Below, in pieces: positions 55,601 to 64,000 of a stretch of 64,000 nt of DNA; the first letter of the stretch is position 1; every line of letters starts with the position of its first letter. This stretch comes from Eulemur rufifrons (taxonomy: Eukaryota > Chordata > Mammalia > Primates > Lemuridae). The notes beneath the pieces are model-generated. The model was not told the DNA's origin. It made no database searches and saw only the letters and a program-made list of their open reading frames with translations. The stretch covers positions 43,658,001 to 43,722,000 of the forward strand of contig NC_090990.1 of the NCBI RefSeq assembly GCF_041146395.1, written 5' to 3'. The position numbers and the translations under genes are program-made.

Positions 55601-55983
55601 TCTTTCACTTGATTATCTGGAACACAAGAAATAAATTATAAATAGCTGTGCAAAATATTAATTTACCAAACTGGAAAAATAATACTTATTCAATGGGTGT
55701 GTCAGTTCTTCCTTTACCATATCTCAGACTCATTCACCCTAGGCTTCGTTCTACTCACCCCCCTACAGCAATGCCTTGCAGCAATGCAAACCAGAGGAGC
55801 ATATATAACATTACTTTTACTACACAATGTGCACTTGAATTTTTTTATTTCATTTTTTGGTAGGGAGGAGTCTATTTTTATTTTAATGACAAATTATTTG
55901 GAGAGTAAGAAATGGATTATTTAAAAACAACTACAATATCATCAGTTTGCAGTAACTAGGGAGAAGAAGTGTGTAATGGAATG

Positions 55984-58730
55984 GTAAAATCTAACTTATA
56001 AAATGCACTGGACATTAGGCAATGATGGACAGTGATCCCTGAGAGATGGGAAACAAGATGAAACAACTGCCCCAGCTTATTGCCTGGAGAGTGTTTCCAG
56101 CCCCAGTACAGACAGGGTAAACCTAGGTGAAGCCTAATGGTACCTCTAAGCTTGAAGAGGTGAAGCTGGGAGTTCAAGGAGATCAAGGTAGCAAGAGCTC
56201 ACAGGGCAGAGTACAAGAGACGATAGAGCTGTACAAAAAAAGAACTCCAGACATCTGCAGAGAATAGCCCTCTCATATTGAACTGAGTCCTATCAGGACA
56301 TACGTGTAAGAAAACCCCCTGGAGCATGGAAAAAACACCTGAAAGATTACAGGAAACAACATACAGAGCTCGCACAGGGCAGGGTACAGTCCCTACTCAC
56401 ACCCATCAAAGTGGAAAACTCATGGGCTTTAAATAGAGTACTCAGAGGGTTTTGTCTCAGTATTAGAGAAAAATTAGTCCTAGACCGAAAGCTGCTCTAG
56501 CCCAACCTAACAAAGATTAAAAGCAACAGCAACACTCAAAGAGATTAAAATGCTTCTAAGCATCCCAGAAAAAAAGCTCAAGAACAGTTATTAGAATACA
56601 AAAATATCCAGCACTGAACAAGGTATTATTTACAATTAAAAATTACCATGTGATAATTATGTGATCTATAATTAGAAGAAATTATCAATTGGAAACTAAC
56701 TCCTAAATAAATGAATGACAGCATTAGTAGACAAAGATATTAGTTATTGTAACTATATTCCATATGTTCAAGAAGCTAAAGGAAAATATGAGCATATTAT
56801 GTAGACATGGAATATATTTCTTAAAATGAACTACACTGAACTTCTAGACAAGAAAACTATAATGCCCAAGTTAAAAAATATACTAGATGAAACTAATAGC
56901 AAATCAGACATTGTAGAAATAAAGTTCTGTGACCTTGAAGACATAATCAATAGAAACTATCTAAAATGAAATGAGAGAAACTGAAAAATAAAAATGCACA
57001 GAGCATCACTGAGGTATGGAATAACTTCAAGTGGCCTAATATCCACCTAACTGGAGTCCCCAAAAAGGGAGGAGAGGTAGACAGAAAAAAATACTTGAAA
57101 TAATGGCCCTAAATTTCCCAAACTTGATGAAAACTATAAACCTACAAATTCAAGAAGTTTAATGAACCCTACACTAAAGAAACACAAACAACTGCAAGGC
57201 ACATCATAACTTCTTAAAACCAATGAAAGAGAAAACCTTAAATTTGACATTTTAGATGAACTATATAAATTCCCTGAAAAACACAAACTACCACAGCTCA
57301 GCAACAAGAAATAATCTGAAGAGCCCTATAACTAGTTTTTAACCAAATCTGCAATTTAAAAATCTTCCTACAAATGGCTTCCTACAAAAGCCCAAATGGC
57401 TTCACTGAGGAATTCTACCAAACATTTAAAAAATAATTAAAACAGACACGCCTGGAGCTCTGACTTGGGGGGAAAGGCGGTACAGGAGCAACGTATGTAA
57501 CCTGCAATTCTGTATCCCCCATAACAAGATGAAATAAAAAAATAATAATAATAATTAATATTAATTCTGTACAAATCCTTCTAAGAAATTGAAAAGGTAA
57601 GAATAATTTGCAATTCATTCCATAAGACCAGCATGACCCTGATACTAAAGCCAGAAAATTACATTATAAGACTATAAATATCCCTCATGAACCTAAATAT
57701 GAAAATTCTTAAAATTTTAGAAAATCTAGCTCAATATACAAAAAGGATAATACTTCATGACCAAGTGAGGTTCACCCCATGAATGCAAGGTTGGTTAAGC
57801 ATTCATAAATCAATGTAATTCACCCTATTAACAGACTAAAAAAGAAAAACCACATGATCATCTTAATAGACACAGAAAAAGCATTTCATAAAATCCAATA
57901 CCCAGCCCTGATAAAAACTCTCGGTAAACTAGGAATAGAAAGGAACTTCCTCAACCTCATAAGACATCCACACAAAAGCTACAGCCAACAGGATATTTAT
58001 TGGTGAAAGACTATACTTTCCTCCTAAGATCAGGTACAAGGCAAGGCTGTCCACTCTCATCACTTCTACTCTATTCAACATTGTGCTGGAGGTCCTGGTT
58101 GGGGGCAAGGGGAGGAGGAGAGGGAGGAAAGAAAGAAATGACATCCAGATTAGAAATAAACAAGTAAAACTGTATTTCTAGATAACATGATCATCTATAT
58201 AGAAAACCCAATGGAAGCAACAAAAAAACTACTAGAATTAAATTTAGTAAGGTGGCAAGATACAAGATTGATATACAAAAACAATTGTATTTCTATACAC
58301 TAGCAAGTGACAGAAGCCAGACCTGCCGCTGCCAAAAAGTACATACTCTGATTCTAGCTCTATAATATAAACTGCAGAAAATGCAAAATACGAGGTATAC
58401 CCACAGTGACAGAGATCAGTAACCACTTGAGGATGGGTAGATATAAAGGGACAGGAGGAGGGACCACAAAAAGTTGGGTGTAATGAATATATTCACTAAC
58501 TTGATTGTGTTCTATCTTGATAGTAAAATCTAACTTACAAAATGCATTGGACATTAGGCAATAAAGGACAGTGATCCTGAGAGATGGGAAACAAACAAAA
58601 TATGAGCCTTTTAGCAATACAAATATCTGCTGGTTTCACAGATGTACACATATGTCAAAACTTATACGCTACAGTTTAAAAATGTCTTCTATTGTATATT
58701 AATTATAAATTATTTTTTAAAAGCTACTAT
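55984..58730 (+). mobile_element. L1M LINE, rearranged
   Basis: 5' UTR from 55984 ('acagtgatccctgagagatg', 'gacagggtaaacctaggtga'), then ORF-derived sequence with many stops, ORF2 reverse-transcriptase part from about 57370 ('cttcactgaggaattctacc', 'catgaccaagtgaggttcac', 'aatagacacagaaaaagcat'), and 3' UTR from about 58330 to 58720 ('aagtacatactctgattcta', 'atatgtcaaaacttatacgc'). It is interrupted by a young L1 tail at about 57438-57550 and by a second copy of its own 5' UTR sequence at 58523-58595. Confidence 0.75.
57438..57550 (+). mobile_element. Severely 5'-truncated young L1 3' end
   Basis: About 110 bp with 'gacttggggggaaaggcggt', 'gcaacgtatgtaacctgcaa', 'ttctgtatcccccataacaa' and a tail rich in AATAAT, placed inside old L1 ORF2 sequence that continues on both sides ('aacatttaaaaaataattaa' before, 'ttaattctgtacaaatcctt' after). 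The motif resembles the 3' end of recent strepsirrhine L1. A target duplication around AATAATTAA is likely. Confidence 0.65.
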
Positions 58731-58735
58731 GAACA

Positions 58736-58879
58736 GCTGGGTCCAGTGGTGTATGCTGGTAGTCCCAGCTATCCTAGAGGGTGAGGCAGGAGGATCACTT
58801 GAGCCCACGCATTTGAGGCCAACCTAGTGGGCAACAAAGCTAGACCTGAGACCCCAGTCTTTAAAAAAAAAAAAAAAAA
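58736..58879 (+). mobile_element. Free left Alu monomer (FLAM-like)
   Basis: A single 7SL-derived arm: 'gctgggtccagtggtgtatg', 'gaggcaggaggatcacttga', 'agacctgagaccccagtctt', ending in an A-run at 58863-58879. No second arm is present. Confidence 0.8.
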
Positions 58880-58880
58880 C

Positions 58881-59125
58881 AGATGTAACAACCAAATGCA
58901 ATGTGTAAACTTTGGGTCCTAGTTTGGAAGAAAAAAAAGTCAGCTTTAGAAGACAACTGGGACTGTTGGGGGAATCTGAATATGGATTTGCTTTTAGGTT
59001 ATGTAATTACTTATTTTCCTGGGTAATGATATTGTGGTTATGATGGTGAATATTTTATTCCTGAGATACTTGCTGAAGTATCCATTCATAATGAATAAAA
59101 CTTATTTTCAAATTGTGTAGCAAAT

Positions 59126-59159
<34 letters not shown>

Positions 59160-59285
59160 GACATAAAGTCAATACAGTAAAATAGTAACAATGATTGTAC
59201 CTAAGGGATGGTATATATGTGTTCCTTAAATTTTTTCTCAATTTTTCTGAATGTTTCAAAATCTTCATAATAAAAGTTGGGGGAA
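58881..59285 (+). repeat. L1M LINE 3' UTR fragment
   Basis: 'gatgtaacaaccaaatgcaa', 'tgatattgtggttatgatgg' and 'tttcaaaatcttcataataa' are L1M 3' UTR. The FLAM lies at its upstream edge. Confidence 0.75.
59128..59156 (+). repeat. (AC)n microsatellite
   Basis: About 14 uninterrupted AC units in the L1 3' UTR. Confidence 0.95.
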
Positions 59286-60699
59286 AAATAGGTAAAACTA
59301 TAGGCTAATACAATAATATCTAAAAAGATGCTTCAGAACTACCAGTTTTAGTAAATACTATTGTCTATATATCAAACTATTTGAAAATTACTCAAATTTA
59401 TTTTTTATGTAGTTTATACATTCTGCCTTTGCACTATTAATGTATGTGAATAAAGGGCATGCTAAATAAAAATTAATTCCAAGTTAACACTTTTTGAATT
59501 ACTACCAATTTTAAATCAGTAGCGTCTAGGCTGATATATAATAGTTTGACATTATTAACAAGATAATTTCTAGTTTTTTCTTTTTTGAAACAAGCTGAAA
59601 AGTGGTAAAATAATTTAAGCCTGGAAGTCTTTTCAAAATTAGTATTTGAGTAACTAGTAAGATGCTTCATTAACTAGCTGGTAAGGGAGTTACAGATGCA
59701 GCATAAAATACAGTCCTGCACTCAAGGGGGTTATAATCTAATTGAGACAAAAATGAACCTAAGTAAGACTATTAAGGGTTAATAAAATATGGTTCCTTAG
59801 TAAGTGCTATATACTATATGAATAAAAAAAAGATATCCATAAGTAGCAGAATAGTTCAGGAAGGCAACAATTATTTTTTTATGCCATTTAAGCAGATGCA
59901 GAAAAAAAAATTGAAATGTTTTAAATAGGAAAGTGTACTTAAGGTTTCAATATATAAAGTCACCTACGAGGAGCCAAACTGCAAAAACAGCACAAACTCA
60001 TTTTCTTTCCTTTACATCAACTCTGATGATTTACTGTAGCAGATAAGCTTCAGGCACTTACCCATCACATCCCCTTTTTAGTAAGTGCATCCTACAGCCT
60101 CAACTTACAGGATGGGCCTAGAAAGCCATGTTTGTCCCTAGCAGCCCCTGCCACTAGCCACAGAGCTAAGATTGGGTATCTGACAAGGAAAAGGTTTTAG
60201 GTAAGACAGTATCTGGCACAGGAATATAAGGGCATGTAATATAAATGGAGGTTATAGCCGGTGCTAAGGCAAAATAAAGCAATATGCAAGTAAGAATTGC
60301 AAATCAAAAGCTTTGCAAAAGACGTGGATGTACAGAAAAGACAGCGGAAAACAGGTGTGGGAAGAAGATAAGTGAGAGACCATGGAGGGGAGAGGGAGAG
60401 AGACTGAGACTTTGCTGGTTCCCAAGAGACTATTGTGCTTCCAACATTTAATAGAGCTTTATGAGTGTTTACATTATCCCTAAAATAATTCCCTCTCTTC
60501 AATGAGTTTCTGTACCTTGCAAATAAATGATCTCTAAGATGTTTACATGGTATAAAACAGTTACACATTTGTTTATATACAAATTGGTAACATTTTAATA
60601 TTACACACATTATTTACTGGAACTAGCTGAGAGTTCCTTCTATACTTTGTAAAGCTAAATTTTACCAATTTTCAACATTGGAATCAGTTCCAGAAAATA
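59286..60699. other. OMA1 intron 1 segment without named repeat
   Basis: A/T-rich intron. A 137-codon open reading on the minus strand (60197-60610) has no recognised domain and is treated as chance. Confidence 0.5.
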
Positions 60700-60930
60700 T
60701 TGGATTATGACTTTAGCATCCAAAAGATCTCAGCCCACATTAAATCAGCCATGTCAATTCCACTGCCTTAATATCTCATTCTAGCCCTTCCTGGGTTCTG
60801 TGGTCTTAGGGTGTTGATTACTATACATACCCTAATCTCTCTGCCTTACTTCACCACCAACCTCTCCCTCTCTAGTTCATCCCCCAAACCAGAGCTAAAG
60901 CAATATTTCTAAAAAATGCAACCAGACAAC
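60700..60930 (+). repeat. Possible L2 LINE fragment
   Basis: C/T-rich block with 'tctcattctagcccttcctg' and 'cttcaccaccaacctctccc', resembling the L2 3' region. Weak. Confidence 0.35.
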
Positions 60931-60950
60931 AGAATCCTATTCCCACAATT

Positions 60951-61257
60951 TTTTTTTTAAAGACAGGGTCTCACTATGTTGCCCAGGATGGAGTGCAGAG
61001 GCTATTCACAGGCTCAACCCCACTACTGCTCAGCACAGGAGTTTTGACCTGCTCCACTTCTAACCGGGGCTGGTTAACCCCTCCTTAGGCAACCTTGGGG
61101 TCCCCTGCTCCCAGGAGGTCACCATATTGACGTTGAACTTAAGTGCGGACTCCCTTGGCATTGTGCACTACAGCCCAGAATTCCTGGGCTCATGTGATCC
61201 TCCTGCCTCAGCCACCCAAGTAGCTGGGACAACATGCATGAGCCACTGTACATGGCC
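60951..61257 (-). pseudogene. 7SL (SRP) RNA retropseudogene, full length
   Basis: On the minus strand the sequence follows 7SL RNA from end to end: the 5' Alu domain ('cagtggctcatgcatgttgt', 'ggaggatcacatgagcccag'), the S domain absent from Alu ('caatatggtgacctcctggg', 'aggttgcctaaggaggggtt', 'ggagcaggtcaaaactcctg', 'agcagtagtggggttgagcc') and the 3' Alu domain ('gaatagcctctgcactccat', 'gggcaacatagtgagaccct'), ending in an A-tail. It is flanked by the duplication CCCACAATTT (60942-60951, 61257-61266), so it arose by L1-driven retroposition. About one base in ten differs from 7SL, so it is old and unlikely to work. Confidence 0.95.
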
Positions 61258-61405
61258 CCACAATTTACATAAAGTCCTACCCTGCTAAATCCCATGTAGT
61301 CATTTAAAATACAATGTGTCATGATAAAGGGATATACAAATTTGAAAAATAATTAACAATAAATGCTACTTGCAAACACGGTATAGCAGGGGTGACAAAT
61401 ATCTA

Positions 61406-61585
61406 AAGCAGCAATGCACAACTGAACTTTCTGCAATGATGGAAATGTTCTGTTTCTGTGCTGTCCAATAAGGTAGGCCCTACATGTGGCTACTGAGCAC
61501 CTGAAATTTGGCTGGTGCATCTCAAGAATAGAATTTTTAATTAATGGCCATGCGTGATTAGTGACTACTATATTGGACAGCACAG
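61406..61585 (+). mobile_element. MER3-like hAT non-autonomous element
   Basis: 'aactgaactttctgcaatga', 'tgttctgtttctgtgctgtc', 'gcacctgaaatttggctggt' and the end 'ctactatattggacagcacag' form a short element with inverted ends around 'ctgtccaata'. Confidence 0.75.
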
Positions 61586-61849
61586 GCTTATGGAGTCCAG
61601 GAAGGTGAATATCAGCAAAGTCATATTGATGCAAATGCAGATTCATGCCCATCAAAAGGAGGTGTAACAAGTATAATGGAATTTGAACTTAGTGTGGCCA
61701 AATGTTTAAACACTTTCAAGGAAAATCAGAAATTCACATTTTATGTGAAATTTACCAATTTTAAAATGTTGGCAACCAATAACAAAAATTTTTTTTAACC
61801 ACCTTGACCAAACATTCACAGATTTTTTTATTTTTGACCTCTGAATGGT

Positions 61850-61985
61850 ATGCTATTCATTCACTCATTCAGTAAATACTTAATGAGAGCCTTCCACATG
61901 CTAGACACCACTTTGGGTGCCAGGGATAGTGCAGGGAACAAAACAGACAGAGAACCCTTCCCAACCTGCAAAAACAGCAATGATA
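61850..61985 (-). repeat. L2 LINE 3' end (antisense)
   Basis: 'cattcattcactcattcagt', 'cacatgctagacaccacttt' and 'gtgcagggaacaaaacagac' are the antisense L2 3' end. Confidence 0.65.
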
Positions 61986-63529
61986 AAATATGCTAGTCTA
62001 TACAAAAACAAATCTTAAGAAAGGTACACCAAACTATATATAATTACTTTGGGTGGTAGGATAGTGATTATGAGGGATTATTAGTATTTTCATTTTATAT
62101 TCTGAGCAGTTTAAATTTTTACAGGATGTATTAGTTTTGTAAACCCCCAGACAGCTATTTTTGTGATATCCACTGTTTTCTATTGGCTTTGATAAAGTCC
62201 TTCATATGGTAGACAAAACCCTATCGCTACTTCTCCAGGCACTTTCTCCAACCTTCCTTTATCCTAAGTTCCAGACCTCCTGATTTACTTACACCCCTCA
62301 AAAAAGAAAGCGCTCATCTCTATGCCTATCCACATCTATTCACACTGCTTTGCTCTGCTCAGATGACAAGCAAACTCCTGCTCATCTCTCATGACTTGTG
62401 TGAAAATTTTAAAAAAGAATTCTACTGACACAGAAGAGATATGCAAAAGTCCCAAACACTACGCATATATAATTAAAAACATTATGATTTATATCACTGA
62501 CAACCAAGTGTCATTTAGAACAGAAAGAGTGTCTGATATTTTGTATTCCCTGGTTTATCCTTAAGAAAGGGTAAAGAATGAGGGAAGAAATCTATTTACG
62601 CATTTTCAAGAAGCCAATCACTAGATTACATAGCACACAAGAAAAAAATCAGGGCTGACACATTCTCTTCAAAGAGCTGTGGCAGGTCAACAAACATAGT
62701 TGGCAGACTTCTAGGATTACAAAATTAATGATGTGAGAAAATTAAACACTTTGGATTGTTAGCCTCTAAGAACATTTCAGATCCTTAATTCTTTAAGTAC
62801 CATCGCAGAATGAGCAAGTGCAGCACTCACTGGCACTCACAGCTGAAGCCTGGAAGACAGTTTTAACAACTCTCGCTGAAAATGACTATTTCTTCTCCAG
62901 TTTCTATGGAAACAGCTGTCAGATTGGCAAAAATAGGACATGTACTTTAAAACAATCATTCAAGCAAAGTACACACATGATGGAAGGCTTTAAAAAAGAA
63001 CTGGAAGGCAGCAGACTTGGTTCTTAAGCTCCCAAATGTCAGACTACACCCCTTCACCCTGGCTGTGAAGGACGGATAGCACCTAAATCCTTTCAGTGAT
63101 GGTTGCATGGCCTCGATCAACCCCTGAATTCCAAATGAGGGATTTTCATCTCCCTGGACTAAAATTTCTTGTTGAGGACTGCATGGCACAATAAAACTGT
63201 TGCTCCATTTTACACAACGGGCGACACTTAAATAGTATAAACAGTGAGTTTTGCAGACAAGTTCATGAAGAAATTATCAAAACTCTCTGCACTGTTTAGG
63301 CAGGATATTTTCTGTTTTGTATCGCCGACTTTAGGCAGGAAAACTTTTTCTTTTCAAGAGTGAGGAGGTAAAAGAGATTGACTCTCAGAAGCCTTAAACC
63401 GCTAGAAGCGTTTTTTTTAGGAGGGTGTCAGAGTGAGGTCCAAGACACTGCGTTCCCGAAAAACACTACTCTTCAAACGGCACAGCTTAAGGGAAGGAAA
63501 GGCTGAGGCAGAGGGAGAGGGAAAGTGTC
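61986..63529. other. OMA1 intron 1 segment next to the promoter
   Basis: No named repeat is recognised, unlike the rest of the intron. GC content rises from about 62800 towards the island. No coding potential is seen. Confidence 0.5.
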
Positions 63530-63699
63530 TCGCCGGAAAATACAGCCACGGCGCCCACGGCTGGTTTCCCGCATTTCCCCGGCGAGGGGGAGAAGGAAGA
63601 TTTCCTCTTCCTCCCTCCCCACGCCCGCCTCCCGCGCCCTGCACGCCGGCTATGCGCCTCCCCACCCCCGCCCGGTCCTCAAGGGTCCCCGCTCCTCAC

Positions 63700-63845
63700 C
63701 CCAGCGCCCCCCGGAGTTCGGCCCCCACCAACTCCCGCACTGCACCCCCTCCCCTCGGCCTGGCCCAACTCGGAAAACGAGGGCAAAGCGTCACCGTAAG
63801 GACAGACTCTAGCAGGGGCGAGAGCGATCACTCCTCAGACCACAC
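63700..63845 (-). other. OMA1: Candidate OMA1 non-coding exon 1
   Basis: A 5' UTR exon must lie in the CpG island because the coding exon starts with an acceptor. The best donor I see on the minus strand is GGCGCTGGG|GTGAGG, leaving the exon end at 63700; a weaker alternative is CCTTACG|GTGACG near 63796. The start site near 63845 is a guess from the NRF1 and ETS positions. Confidence 0.35.
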
Positions 63846-63848
63846 CTA

Positions 63849-63860
63849 TGCGCACGCGCG
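63849..63860. promoter_or_regulatory. NRF1 binding site
   Basis: TGCGCACGCGCG matches the NRF1 consensus YGCGCAYGCGCR at all twelve positions. NRF1 drives many nuclear genes for mitochondrial proteins, which fits OMA1. Position relative to the start site is inferred. Confidence 0.8.
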
Positions 63861-63885
63861 CACCCTCTCAGAAGCCCCGCCCCCT

Positions 63886-63894
63886 CACTTCCTG
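63886..63894 (-). promoter_or_regulatory. ETS/GABP-type site
   Basis: CACTTCCTG on the plus strand is CAGGAAGTG on the gene strand, a strong ETS-family core (GGAAGTG). It sits about 25 bp from the NRF1 site and next to a GC box, a common arrangement in nuclear genes for mitochondrial proteins. Confidence 0.65.
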
Positions 63895-64000
63895 CCCTCT
63901 GTCCGGGCCCCAGCGCCTTTTGCTCCGCCCACACCGGGCAGTCAATACACCCGCCCAGAGTCGTCCTCCCGGTGGGCCCCGGGGCCTGAGTGGACTGCGG

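Larger units (their letters stand above)
63530..64000 (-). promoter_or_regulatory. OMA1: CpG-island promoter of OMA1
   Basis: The base composition changes sharply at about 63530 from A/T-rich intron to GC-rich DNA dense in CpG, with several GC boxes (for example GCCCCGCCCCC near 63874-63884 and CTCCGCCCAC near 63923-63932). It lies upstream of the first coding exon on the minus strand and holds NRF1 and ETS sites but no TATA box, as expected for a housekeeping mitochondrial gene. It probably continues past the window end and may drive a divergent transcript. Confidence 0.85.

Noticed and set aside
60197..60610. A 137-codon open reading on the minus strand in intron 1
   Set aside because: Cys- and Tyr-rich low-quality reading without any recognised domain and no supporting splice signals; treated as chance.
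61119..61322. A 67-codon open reading on the minus strand
   Set aside because: It lies largely within the 7SL RNA pseudogene, a non-coding sequence.

Overview
The window is vertebrate nuclear DNA from a primate, most likely a strepsirrhine (lemur or galago type). The dimeric 7SL-derived Alu elements show it is a primate. Two of them (23204-23595 and 34057-34421) carry the long A/T-rich middle and the 'GTTGCTGTGAGCTAGGCTG' right arm that I associate with strepsirrhine rather than human Alus. The rest is ordinary mammalian background: MIR, L2, L1M fragments, MLT1 LTRs, MER20, MER2 and Tigger relics.

Only one protein-coding gene can be supported: OMA1, the mitochondrial inner-membrane M48 zinc metalloprotease, on the minus strand. 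All eight coding exons were found and joined by hand at consensus GT-AG sites. They lie at 55104-55616, 52843-53071, 50518-50691, 50313-50420, 47649-47777, 44611-44685, 25473-25622 and 12155-12367. Together they give an intact reading of 524 codons (523 from the second Met), with the HEIAH zinc motif in coding exon 4 and the EAEAD ligand motif in coding exon 6. The polyadenylation signal is at 11927-11932. The promoter is a CpG island at about 63530-64000 with a perfect NRF1 palindrome and an ETS site, so the whole gene spans about 52 kb.

Layout: 1-11900 is intergenic DNA 3' of OMA1, with MIRs, a Tigger-derived element carrying a nested Alu, and a possible old LTR. 12368-25472 is the last intron (L2, MLT1 LTRs, Alu, L1 3' ends, a possible processed pseudogene). 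25623-44610 is the largest intron and the main transposon deposit: a mariner, three Alus, a 3.8-kb L1, a MER20 and a Tigger sitting inside an L1. 44686-55103 holds the compact middle exons with MIR, MER20, MER2 and L2 pieces. 55617 to about 63700 is intron 1, with L1 fragments, a young L1 tail, a FLAM monomer, a full-length 7SL RNA pseudogene and a MER3.

Nothing here is a clearly undescribed biological system. The items most worth a second look are the decayed mariner, whose ends differ from the human Hsmar1/MADE1 ends, the full-length 7SL retrocopy, the Tigger and its deletion derivative in one window, an unassigned decayed coding-like stretch at 15421-15830, and the all-phase-0 exon structure of the OMA1 protease core. 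Repeat boundaries come from reading against remembered consensus sequences and are approximate unless duplicated target sites are given.
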